The notes beneath the pieces were generated by a model. The model saw nothing but the letters and a program-made list of their open reading frames with translations, was not told where the DNA came from and made no database searches. A program made the position numbers and the translations under genes. This document shows positions 8,386-15,890 of a stretch of 64,000 nucleotides of DNA, one piece after another. Source of the stretch: Cupriavidus necator A5-1 (GTDB taxonomy: Bacteria > Pseudomonadota > Gammaproteobacteria > Burkholderiales > Burkholderiaceae); assembly GCF_000744095.1 (NCBI RefSeq), contig NZ_JQLI01000008.1, positions 4,092,001-4,156,000 of the forward strand. The letters are read 5' to 3'. The number at the start of each line of letters is the position of its first letter. The stretch's first letter is position 1.

Positions 8386-9429
8386 TCAGCCCATGAACGC
8401 GTCCGGATTCTTGGCGATGGCGCGCGCGTCGTTGTAGCTGATGACGCTGCGCTTGATCAGGTCCGACAGGCACTGGTCCAGCGTCTGCATGCCCAGCCCG
8501 CTGCTGGTCTGCATCATCGAGTACATCTGCGCGATCTTGTTCTCGCGGATCAGGTGGCGGATCGCGGGCGTGGCGATCATGATCTCGTGCGCGGCGGTAC
8601 GGCCGTTGCCGTCGCGGGTCTTGAGGAGGGTCTGCGAGATCACCGCCTCCAGCGATTCCGACAGCATGGTGCGCACCATGTCCTTTTCTTCCGGCGGGAA
8701 CACGTCGACCACACGGTCGATGGTCTTGGCCGCGGAGCTGGTGTGCAGCGTGCCGAAGACCAGGTGGCCGGTTTCGGCCGCGGTCAGCGCCAGGCGGATG
8801 GTTTCCAGGTCGCGCAGTTCGCCCACCAGGATCACGTCCGGGTCTTCACGCAGCGCCGAGCGCAGGGCGTTGGCAAAGGAATGCGTGTGCGGACCCAGCT
8901 CGCGCTGGTTGATCAGGCTCTTCTTGGAGTTGTGGACGAATTCGATCGGGTCTTCCACCGTCAGGATGTGACCCATGTCGTTTTCATTGCGATGGTCGAC
9001 CATCGCTGCCAGCGTGGTGGACTTGCCCGAGCCGGTCGGCCCGGTCACCAGCACCAGCCCGCGCGGCTTCATGCACAGGTCGGCGAATACGGTCGGCGTG
9101 CGTAGTTCCTCGAGCGTCAGGACCTTGGAGGGAATCGTACGGAACACCGCGGCGGCGCCGCGCTGCGTGTTGTAGGCGTTGACCCGGAAGCGCGACAGGC
9201 CGGCAATCTCGAACGAGAAGTCGATCTCGAGCCGTTCTTCGTAGATCTTGCGCTGGGTGTCGCTCATGATGTCGTACACCATGGCGTGGACATCCTTGTG
9301 CGCCATCGATGCGACGTTGATCCGGCGCATATCGCCGTGGATCCGCACCATCGGCGGCATGTCCGACGAGAGATGAAGATCGGATGCCTTGTTCTTGACG
9401 GCGAAAGCCAATAGCTGCGCGATGTCCAT
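8386..9429 (-). CDS. pilT: Type IV pilus twitching motility ATPase PilT
   Basis: A 347-residue retraction ATPase, normal PilT length. Start MDIAQLLAFAVKNKASDLH is the family N-terminus. Walker A GPTGSGKSTTLAAMVDH, Asp box ILTVEDPIEFVHNS, Walker B VILVGELRDLETI, His box GTLHTSSAAKTIDR and the AIRHLIRENK motif needed for retraction are all present. It depolymerises type IV pili to drive twitching and DNA uptake. It is transcribed with pilU and divergently from yggS. Confidence 0.97.
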   Translation of the reverse strand: MDIAQLLAFAVKNKASDLHLSSDMPPMVRIHGDMRRINVASMAHKDVHAMVYDIMSDTQRKIYEERLEIDFSFEIAGLSRFRVNAYNTQRGAAAVFRTIPSKVLTLEELRTPTVFADLCMKPRGLVLVTGPTGSGKSTTLAAMVDHRNENDMGHILTVEDPIEFVHNSKKSLINQRELGPHTHSFANALRSALREDPDVILVGELRDLETIRLALTAAETGHLVFGTLHTSSAAKTIDRVVDVFPPEEKDMVRTMLSESLEAVISQTLLKTRDGNGRTAAHEIMIATPAIRHLIRENKIAQMYSMMQTSSGLGMQTLDQCLSDLIKRSVISYNDARAIAKNPDAFMG

Positions 9430-9430
9430 C

Positions 9431-9436
9431 TATAAT
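9431..9436 (+). promoter_or_regulatory. Candidate -10 element (TATAAT) for yggS-proC
   Basis: A consensus TATAAT sits immediately upstream of the pilT start and 60 bases before the yggS ATG, on the plus strand. The -35 region at the right distance (CCAATA) is poor, so activity is uncertain. The pilT-yggS spacer is only 67 bases, so both divergent promoters must lie here or inside the flanking genes. Confidence 0.35.
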
Positions 9437-9496
9437 GACCCCACCCTGAATAGTTATCAGTACTTTGTCGTACTTCTTTTGTATGTTCGCCGGATT

Positions 9497-10186
9497 ATGT
9501 CTGTAATTGCCGCCAACTTGCAAGCCGTGCACCAGCGCATCGCGGCGGCCGCACAACAAGCCGGCAGACAGCCCCGCGACATCGCCCTGCTGGCCGTTTC
9601 CAAGACCGTTTCCCCCGACCGTATCCGGGCCGCCTTCGAGGCCGGCCAGCCTGCCTTTGGCGAGAATTACGTCCAGGAAGGCGTGGACAAGGTCGCCGCG
9701 CTGGCCGACCTGCGCAGCCGGTTGCAATGGCATTTCATCGGCCCGCTGCAAAGCAACAAAACCCGGCTGGTGGCGGAGCATTTCGACTGGGTGCACGCCA
9801 TCGACCGGCTCAAGATCGCCGAGCGGCTGTCGGCGCAGCGCCCCGCTGGCATGGCGCCGCTGCAGGTCTGCATCCAGGTGAATATCAGCGGGGAAGCCAG
9901 CAAGAGCGGCGTCGCGCCGTCGGAAGTGCCGCCGCTGGCGCGCGCCGTCGCCGCCCTACCCCGCCTGCGGCTGCGTGGGCTGATGGCGATTCCCGAACCC
10001 GAGGACGATCCCGCCGCCCAGCGCCGGCCGTTTGCCGCCATGCGCGCGTTGCTGGGTGCGCTACGTGAAGACGGGCTGGACGTCGACACCTTGTCGATGG
10101 GCATGTCGGGCGACATGGAAGCCGCCATCGCCGAGGGCGCTACCCTGGTGCGGATCGGCACCGCCATTTTCGGCGCCCGCGCCTGA
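9497..10186 (+). CDS. yggS: YggS family pyridoxal phosphate homeostasis protein
   Basis: A 229-residue PLP-binding protein of the YggS/PROSC family. The PLP lysine lies in LLAVSKTVSPDRI, and FGENYVQE, WHFIGPLQSNK and LSMGMSGDMEAAI are diagnostic. The protein controls free PLP and amino-acid homeostasis and has no known catalytic reaction. I chose the ATG giving MSVIAANLQ; the in-frame extension upstream reads through the pilT promoter region. Its position next to pilT and before proC is conserved in proteobacteria. Confidence 0.94.
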   Translation: MSVIAANLQAVHQRIAAAAQQAGRQPRDIALLAVSKTVSPDRIRAAFEAGQPAFGENYVQEGVDKVAALADLRSRLQWHFIGPLQSNKTRLVAEHFDWVHAIDRLKIAERLSAQRPAGMAPLQVCIQVNISGEASKSGVAPSEVPPLARAVAALPRLRLRGLMAIPEPEDDPAAQRRPFAAMRALLGALREDGLDVDTLSMGMSGDMEAAIAEGATLVRIGTAIFGARA

Positions 10187-10223
10187 CCCGCTACCAGATC
10201 AACAAGACACTACAGAGACAACC

Positions 10224-11060
10224 ATGCTCGACACCCTCACCTTCGGCTTTCTCGGCGGCGGCAATATGGCCACCGCACTGATCGGCGGCCTGATCGCCCG
10301 CGGCGTGCCTGCTACCTCGATTCGCGTGGTCGATCCTTTCCCGGAAGCGCAGCAGCGGCTGGCGCGCGACCTCGGTGTGCATGCGGCGGGCGCGCCTGAT
10401 GCCGCCTTCGGCGCCAGCGATGTGCTGGTGCTGGCGGTCAAGCCGCAGCAGTTCCGCGACGCCGCGGCGCAGTTGCTGCCGCACCTGCCGCCCGGCGGCA
10501 AGGGCAATCTGGTGATCAGCGTGGCCGCTGGCATCCGGTTGCAGGATATGCAGCGCTGGCTGGGCGGGCGCACCCGGCTGGTGCGGGCGATGCCGAATAC
10601 GCCGGCGTTGGCGGGGATGGGGATGACGGGGCTGGCGGGGGTGGCTGGGTTGTCGGACGAAGACCGCAATATCGCCAGCGCTGTGGCGCAGGCGGTTGGC
10701 AAGTGCGTGTGGGTGGATGGCGACGACCAGATCGATGCGGTTACTGCGATTTCCGGAAGCGGTCCGGCTTATGTCTTCTACTTTGTCGAAGCGATGGAGC
10801 GTGCTGCGACCGAGCTCGGTCTGACTGCGCAGCAAGGCCGCGAGCTGGCGGTGGAAACGTTCCGCGGCGCCGCGGCGCTGGCCGGGCAGTCGCCGGAACC
10901 GGTGTCGACGCTGCGCGAGCGTGTGACGTCCAAGGGTGGTACGACCTATGCGGCGGTGACGGCGATGGAGGCGGCAGGAATCGGTGATGCCTTCGTGCGG
11001 GCTATGCATGCGGCGGCGGCGCGGGGGAAGGAGATGGGGGCTGAATTCGGGAAGGATTGA
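10224..11060 (+). CDS. proC: Pyrroline-5-carboxylate reductase
   Basis: A 278-residue NAD(P)H-dependent reductase that makes proline from pyrroline-5-carboxylate. The Rossmann motif GFLGGGNMATALIGGL is at the N-terminus and the catalytic C-terminal signature AISGSGPAYVFYFVEAM, then SKGGTTYAA, are present. The ATG giving MLDTLTFGFLG is used; the longer frame overlaps yggS. It is the second gene of the yggS-proC unit. An unusually long hairpin follows 45 bases downstream. proA, for the previous proline step, lies elsewhere in this window at 43.3 kb. Confidence 0.96.
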   Translation: MLDTLTFGFLGGGNMATALIGGLIARGVPATSIRVVDPFPEAQQRLARDLGVHAAGAPDAAFGASDVLVLAVKPQQFRDAAAQLLPHLPPGGKGNLVISVAAGIRLQDMQRWLGGRTRLVRAMPNTPALAGMGMTGLAGVAGLSDEDRNIASAVAQAVGKCVWVDGDDQIDAVTAISGSGPAYVFYFVEAMERAATELGLTAQQGRELAVETFRGAAALAGQSPEPVSTLRERVTSKGGTTYAAVTAMEAAGIGDAFVRAMHAAAARGKEMGAEFGKD

Positions 11061-11105
11061 GGGCCGGGTATGGGGCCTGGGGCTCGTTGCTCGACGGGTC
11101 TCGCG

Positions 11106-11190
11106 GCTGGTGACATGTTGTCGCTATTGAACCGCTGGGTTCCGCCCTCCTGGGCGGAACAGAGCGGTTGACCGACAACATGTCACCAGC
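11106..11190. repeat. 85-nt multi-segment inverted repeat after proC
   Basis: Outer arms GCTGGTGACATGTTGTCG (11106-11123) and its exact complement (11173-11190) enclose two further pairings: AACCGCT (11130-11136) with AGCGGTT (11163-11169), and GTTCCGCCC (11139-11147) with GGGCGGAAC (11152-11160) around a TCCT loop. In total 34 base pairs. It lies between convergent proC and ubiA. There is no T-run, so it is not a standard intrinsic terminator on either strand, although it may stop transcription or protect mRNA ends. Confidence 0.8.
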
Positions 11191-11228
11191 AACACGTGCC
11201 CTCGATCATCGACAAATCGCAACCCAAT

Positions 11229-12086
11229 TCACCGAACCACGTAAGCCACCGCCGTCCCCGCAAACACACAAGCCCCCAGCCAGTTGTTATGCCGGAACGC
11301 CGCAAAACAGCGCATACGGTCGCGATCCCGAATCAGCGTGTAGTGGTAACCAGCACACCCCGCCGCCGCCACCAGTCCCACCCAATACGGCCACCCCAGC
11401 CCCAGCAGCACGCCAGCCCACGCCATCAGCGCGAGGAACGCGGCATAGCAGATCATGATCGCGGCCACGTCAAAACGGCCAAAGGTAATGGCCGAAGTCT
11501 TCATCCCAATCAGCAGATCATCATCCCGATCCACCATCGCATAAGCCGTGTCATATGCCACCGCCCAGAACACATTGGCCAGCAACATCACCCACGCCAC
11601 CAGCGGCACCTGATCCTGGATCGCGGCAAACGCCATCGGAATGCCAAAACCGAACGCAATACCCAGGTAAGCCTGCGGAATCGCAAAGAACCGCTTAAAG
11701 AAGGGATACGTCCCCGCCACCACCGCCGCCACCACCGCCAGCCACTTGGTCAGCGCGTTCAAAGGCAACACCAGCGTGAACGCCACCAGCGCGAGCACGG
11801 CGGCCACAGCCAGCGCTTCCCATGCAGCGATCTTGCCCGCGGTCAGCGGCCGCTCTTTCGTACGCTTGACGTGCTTGTCGAAATCCCGATCAGCCCAGTC
11901 ATTGATCGCGCACCCAGCGGAACGCATCAGAAACGTCCCTGCCACGAAAATCCAGAACAGCCCCCACGACGGCGGCCCGCCCGCGGCCATCCACATGGCC
12001 CACAGCGTCGGCCACAGCAGCAGCAGCGTGCCGATCGGCTTGTCGATGCGCACCAGGCGCGCGTAGAGGGAGAGACGTTCTAGCAT
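11229..12086 (-). CDS. ubiA: 4-hydroxybenzoate polyprenyltransferase UbiA
   Basis: A 285-residue polytopic membrane enzyme that attaches the polyprenyl tail to 4-hydroxybenzoate in ubiquinone synthesis. The two Asp-rich motifs are present: NDWADRDFDKHVKRT and DTAYAMVDRDDDLLIGMKT. I used the ATG at 12086 (MLERLSLYARL); an in-frame GTG 33 bases upstream would give 296 residues, and neither has a strong ribosome site. It is the last gene of the minus-strand oxidative-stress cluster and converges on proC. Confidence 0.94.
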   Translation of the reverse strand: MLERLSLYARLVRIDKPIGTLLLLWPTLWAMWMAAGGPPSWGLFWIFVAGTFLMRSAGCAINDWADRDFDKHVKRTKERPLTAGKIAAWEALAVAAVLALVAFTLVLPLNALTKWLAVVAAVVAGTYPFFKRFFAIPQAYLGIAFGFGIPMAFAAIQDQVPLVAWVMLLANVFWAVAYDTAYAMVDRDDDLLIGMKTSAITFGRFDVAAIMICYAAFLALMAWAGVLLGLGWPYWVGLVAAAGCAGYHYTLIRDRDRMRCFAAFRHNNWLGACVFAGTAVAYVVR

Positions 12087-12229
12087 GGGAGCGGGAGGCA
12101 ACGACGGCGAGGTATGCACAGCGCGGATCCGGGAAGAGGCGATTCAATGAAAACGCGCCGCAGCCCGGACGGTTGCGACGCGCAGTGCCGGCCGCCACGT
12201 GACGGCAGCCGGATGTGACCGCAAGGCCC

Positions 12230-12715
12230 TCAGGCCAGCATCGAGCGCAGCATCCACGCGGTCTTTTCGTGCGTCTGCATGCGCTGGGTCAGCAGGTCGG
12301 CCGACGGTTCGTCGCCGGCTGCGTCGACCACCGGGAAGATCGAGCGCGCGGTGCGCACCACGGCTTCCTGGCCTTCCACCAGCTTGCGGATCATGTCGGT
12401 GGCCTCGGGCACGCCATCTTCCTCCGCGATCGACGACAGGCGGGCGTATTCCTTGTAGGTGCCCGGTGCCGGGTAGCCCAGCGCGCGGATGCGCTCGGCG
12501 ATCGAATCCACGGCGAGCGCCAGTTCGTTGTACTGGGTCTCGAACATCAGATGCAGCGTATTGAACATGGGACCCGTCACGTTCCAGTGGAAGTTGTGGG
12601 TCTTGAGGTAGAGGGTGTAGGTGTCTGCCAGCAGCTTGGACAGGCCTTCCGCGATCTTCTTGCGGTCCTTGTCGGAAATACCGATATTCACGCTCATCTC
12701 ATTCTTCTTTGCCAT
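12230..12715 (-). CDS. dps: Dps family ferritin-like DNA-protection protein
   Basis: A 161-residue Dps. The ferroxidase signature HNFHWNVTGPMFNTLHLMFE and DSIAERIRALG carry the His, Asp and Glu ligands that bind iron between subunits. The lysine-rich N-terminus MAKKNEMS may contact DNA. Dps stores iron using peroxide as oxidant and protects DNA. It sits downstream of katA and a small membrane protein, in the region controlled by OxyR in related bacteria. The ATG at 12715 is used; an 18-codon extension upstream is low-quality. Confidence 0.93.
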   Translation of the reverse strand: MAKKNEMSVNIGISDKDRKKIAEGLSKLLADTYTLYLKTHNFHWNVTGPMFNTLHLMFETQYNELALAVDSIAERIRALGYPAPGTYKEYARLSSIAEEDGVPEATDMIRKLVEGQEAVVRTARSIFPVVDAAGDEPSADLLTQRMQTHEKTAWMLRSMLA

Positions 12716-12808
12716 GGTAGGTACGCTCCGTTCTGGTAAAGCCACGTGGAGCGCCCCCGGCCTTGCCAAAAACAGGGGCCGGGCGGCGCAGTACCCCGCA
12801 TTATTGCA

Positions 12809-13003
12809 TTAGCCGGCGATCCCGGCCAAACCCCGCGCCACTTCGATAAACATCACGGCAGCGCCGAGGACGATCACGGCGGCGCCGATTTCCTTGCGCC
12901 ACAGCTTGTGGCGCAGCCGCGCGGCGTCGGCGCGTTCGGGCTGGTCATGTCCGTCCTGCCACAGTTGCCGCCACTCGTCGATAAACAAGCGGATCATCGC
13001 CAT
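12809..13003 (-). CDS. Small single-helix membrane protein between katA and dps
   Basis: A 64-residue protein: a basic and acidic N-terminal half rich in W and R (DEWRQLWQDGHD), then one hydrophobic helix of about 22 residues near the C-terminus (IGAAVIVLGAAVMFIEVARG). The ATG is preceded by GGAGAA at good spacing. It starts 50 bases after katA stops and ends 93 bases before dps, all on the same strand, so it is probably co-expressed under peroxide stress. I do not recognise a family and assign no function. Confidence 0.62.
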   Translation of the reverse strand: MAMIRLFIDEWRQLWQDGHDQPERADAARLRHKLWRKEIGAAVIVLGAAVMFIEVARGLAGIAG

Positions 13004-13053
13004 GATCGTTCTCCGCGGCGTGGCGGCGGGGGGCAGCCGCGCCAGATGACTGC

Positions 13054-14496
13054 TTACTTCAGGTCAAGCGCGCGCCGCACGCCCTCACCGTAGGCCGGGT
13101 CGGCCCTGGTGAAGTGCTCGATCTGCACGCGCACGATCTCCTCGGGCACGCCCTGCATCGCCGCCGCGATATTGGCGAACAGGCGCTGGCGCTGCCCCTC
13201 GTCGAACAGCCGGAACAGCGCGCCGGGCTGGCTGTAGTAGTCCGAGTCCACGCGGTGGTCCCAGCGGTCGGCGGCGCCGTCCAGCGCGAGCGGCGGCTCC
13301 ATCGCGCGCTCGCTGGCGCCGTAGGCGCTTTCCCGGTTGGGCTCGTAGTTCAGCTTGCCGCCCTGGTTACCGTCCACGCGCATCGCGCCATCGCGATGGA
13401 AGGCGTTGTGGAACGGGCATTTCGGCGCGTTCACCGGGATCTGGTGGTGGTTGATGCCCAGGCGGTAGCGCTGCGTGTCGCCGTACGAGAACAGCCGGCC
13501 CTGCAGCATCTTGTCGGGCGAGAAGCCGATGCCCGGCACGATATTGGCCGGATTCATCGCCACTTGCTCGACCTCGGCAAAGTAGTTGTCGGGGTTGCGG
13601 TTGAGCTCGACCACGCCCACGTCGATCAGCGGGTAGTCCTTGTGCGGCCAGACCTTGGTCAGGTCGAACGGGTCGATGTGGTACCTGGCCGCATCGGCTT
13701 CGGGCATGACCTGCACGCGCAGGTTCCAGCGCGGGAAGTTGCCCTGTTCGATGTTCTCGAACAGGTCGCGCTGCGCGCTTTCGCGGTCCGTGGCTACGAC
13801 CCTGGCCGCCTCGTCATTGGTCCAGTTGGCGATGCCCTGCTGCGACTTGAAGTGGAACTTGACCCAGAAGCGCTCGTTGTTGGCGTTGATAAACGAGTAC
13901 GTATGCGAGCCGAAGCCGTGGATCTGGCGATAGTTCTGCGGCAGGCCGCGGTCGCTCATCAGGATGGTGACCTGGTGCAGCGATTCCGGATGGCGCGACC
14001 AGAAGTCCCACACCGCGATCGGATCGCGCAGGTTGGTGCGCGGGTTGCGCTTCTGCGTGTGGATAAAGTCGGGGAACTTGAGCGGGTCGCGCACGAAGAA
14101 CACCGGGGTGTTGTTGCCGACCACGTCCCAGTTGCCTTCGTCGGTATAGAACTTGACCGAGAAGCCGCGCACGTCGCGCTCGGCGTCGGCCGCGCCGCGC
14201 TCGCCGGCGACGGTGGAGAAGCGGATAAACAGCGGCGTTTCCTTGCCGATTTCGGCAAACACCGAAGCCTTGCTGTATTGGGTGATGTCGTGCGTGATCT
14301 TTAGCGTGCCATACGCGCCGGAGCCCTTGGCATGCACGCGCCGCTCGGGAATGACCTCGCGGTCGAAGTGAGCGAGTTTTTCGAGGAACCACACGTCCTG
14401 CAGCAGCATCGGGCCGCGCGGGCCGGCGGTCTGCGAATTCTGGTTATCGGCGACCGGTGCGCCGGCTGCGGTAGTGAGAGTGACTTTCTTGCTCAT
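13054..14496 (-). CDS. katA: Monofunctional haem catalase KatA (small-subunit type)
   Basis: A 480-residue catalase, the usual length of small-subunit clade enzymes. Distal His55 lies in RRVHAKGSGAYG, the catalytic Asn in VVGNNTPVFFVRD, and the proximal haem-ligand Tyr in RLFSYGDTQRYRLG. It decomposes hydrogen peroxide in the cytoplasm. The ATG giving MSKKVTLTT has AAGGACA just upstream. oxyR is the next gene upstream on the same strand but is separated from katA by a terminator, so katA has its own promoter with an OxyR-type motif. Confidence 0.96.
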   Translation of the reverse strand: MSKKVTLTTAAGAPVADNQNSQTAGPRGPMLLQDVWFLEKLAHFDREVIPERRVHAKGSGAYGTLKITHDITQYSKASVFAEIGKETPLFIRFSTVAGERGAADAERDVRGFSVKFYTDEGNWDVVGNNTPVFFVRDPLKFPDFIHTQKRNPRTNLRDPIAVWDFWSRHPESLHQVTILMSDRGLPQNYRQIHGFGSHTYSFINANNERFWVKFHFKSQQGIANWTNDEAARVVATDRESAQRDLFENIEQGNFPRWNLRVQVMPEADAARYHIDPFDLTKVWPHKDYPLIDVGVVELNRNPDNYFAEVEQVAMNPANIVPGIGFSPDKMLQGRLFSYGDTQRYRLGINHHQIPVNAPKCPFHNAFHRDGAMRVDGNQGGKLNYEPNRESAYGASERAMEPPLALDGAADRWDHRVDSDYYSQPGALFRLFDEGQRQRLFANIAAAMQGVPEEIVRVQIEHFTRADPAYGEGVRRALDLK

Positions 14497-14770
14497 CTTG
14501 TCCTTCTTGTGGGTAGCTGAACGGAAACGGCGCGTCAGTTCGCGGCCGCGTAGCAGGCAAGACAATCGAGCAGGCAGCGCCCCATGCGGGAAATGATCGG
14601 GCGCTCAGGAATGAATCGGGCGCTGCCGCTCATCATCGGTCTCCCTGGCTGATCGACGCATCGAGCATCGACGAACCCAAGTGTACAAAGAGACTATCAA
14701 GATGAGAATTTAATTATTTTTACCTATGTGTTAGGTCAAATCTATCCCTCTTGCCGACCGCAAGACAAAC
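14497..14770 (-). promoter_or_regulatory. katA promoter and leader region
   Basis: A gene-free stretch upstream of katA. Its distal part (14690-14750) is clearly AT-rich compared with the flanks. On the minus strand TTGACC (14734-14739) and TAATTA (14711-14716) are 17 bases apart, a sigma70-like promoter. A 14-base motif GATAGATTTGACCT (14733-14746) overlaps the -35 and nearly repeats a motif upstream of oxyR. The leader to the katA start would be about 200 bases; I see no further strong structure in it. Confidence 0.55.
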
Positions 14771-14771
14771 A

Positions 14772-14808
14772 AAAAGGCCGCAGCGGTAGGAATTCCGTGC
14801 GGCCTTTT
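14772..14808 (-). terminator. Intrinsic terminator of oxyR
   Basis: Arms AAAAGGCCGCA and TGCGGCCTTTT (11 pairs) flank a 15-base loop; on the minus strand the hairpin is followed by a T-run. It begins 19 bases past the oxyR stop codon and separates oxyR from katA. Confidence 0.88.
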
Positions 14809-14826
14809 GAGTACCCGGTAAAGCGA

Positions 14827-15777
14827 TCAGGCGGCTTCTGCCAAATCCTTGGCGTCGAGCCTGCGCACGCCCTGCAGGTCGCACGCGGCAACGGCGTTGG
14901 CCAGCGCTTCCATCGCGGGCAGCCGGGTAAAGCTCTTGCGCCAGGCCAGCACCACACGGCGGTCCGGCACGGGATCGGCAAACGGCACATAGGCCAGCAT
15001 GTCGCCCTTGGCCTTCATGTCAGGCACCGAGGTGCGCGGCAGCACGGTGATGCCGACCCCGCTGGCCACCATATGGCGGATGGTCTCGAGCGACGAACCC
15101 TCGAAGGTCTTCTGGATGCCGTCGGCCGCCTGCGAGAAGCGCGACAGTTCGGGGCACACGCCCAGCACATGGTCGCGGAAGCAGTGGCCGCTGCCGAGCA
15201 GCAGCATGGTTTGCCGCTTGAGTTCATCCGGGTCGATCGCGCGCGCCTGCGCCAGTTCGTGGCCGCGCGGCACGGCGACGACAAAGGGCTCGTCATAGAG
15301 CGGTCGCACCGTCAGGCCGGAATCGGCGAACGGCTCGGCCATCACCGCGCAGTCGATCTCGCCCTGCTTGAGCAGCTCGATCAGCTTGTGGGTGTAGTTC
15401 TCCTGCAGCATCAGCGGCATCTGCGGCACGGTCTCGATCATCTGCTTGACCAGCGACGGCAACAGGTATGGCCCGATCGTGTAGATCACGCCCACGCGCA
15501 GCGGGCCCGCCAGCGGGTCCTTGCCCTGCTTGGCGATCTCGCGGATGGCCATGGTCTGTTCGAGCACGCGCTGGGCCTGCGCCACGATCTGCTCGCCGAT
15601 GGACGTCACCGACACCTCAGAGGTGCCGCGCTCGAAGATCTGCACGTTGAGTTCGTCTTCCAGCTTCTTGATCGCGACCGACAGCGTCGGCTGCGAGACG
15701 AAGCAGGCCTCGGCGGCCCGGCCGAAATGGCGCTCTCGCGCCACGGCGACGATGTACTTGAGTTCGGTGAGCGTCAT
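14827..15777 (-). CDS. oxyR: Peroxide-sensing LysR regulator OxyR
   Basis: A 316-residue LysR-type regulator. The N-terminal HTH reads HFGRAAEACFVSQPTLSVAI. The redox pair is C199 (GSGHCFRDH) and C208 (GVCPEL), the same numbering as the E. coli sensor cysteines, so it should form the regulatory disulfide with hydrogen peroxide. Targets are probably katA and dps immediately downstream. It lies 113 bases downstream of recG; a GATAGATTTTACCT motif close to its start suggests autoregulation. Confidence 0.96.
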   Translation of the reverse strand: MTLTELKYIVAVARERHFGRAAEACFVSQPTLSVAIKKLEDELNVQIFERGTSEVSVTSIGEQIVAQAQRVLEQTMAIREIAKQGKDPLAGPLRVGVIYTIGPYLLPSLVKQMIETVPQMPLMLQENYTHKLIELLKQGEIDCAVMAEPFADSGLTVRPLYDEPFVVAVPRGHELAQARAIDPDELKRQTMLLLGSGHCFRDHVLGVCPELSRFSQAADGIQKTFEGSSLETIRHMVASGVGITVLPRTSVPDMKAKGDMLAYVPFADPVPDRRVVLAWRKSFTRLPAMEALANAVAACDLQGVRRLDAKDLAEAA

Positions 15778-15799
15778 GACTTATCAATTTGCGGTAGGC

Positions 15800-15813
15800 G
15801 ATAGATTTTACCT
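15800..15813 (+). promoter_or_regulatory. Candidate OxyR site upstream of oxyR
   Basis: GATAGATTTTACCT lies 22 bases upstream of the oxyR start and matches 13 of 14 positions with GATAGATTTGACCT in front of katA (14733-14746, minus strand). The ATAG half with T-rich spacer resembles the ATAG-N7-CTAT OxyR pattern, though the second half is degenerate. Confidence 0.5.
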
Positions 15814-15890
15814 TCGATTGTCGCTTCTGTCAGAGCCCCAACGCATTGTGTCGGTGCATGCGAAGCATCGCGCACCTGGACAGGCGCCGA

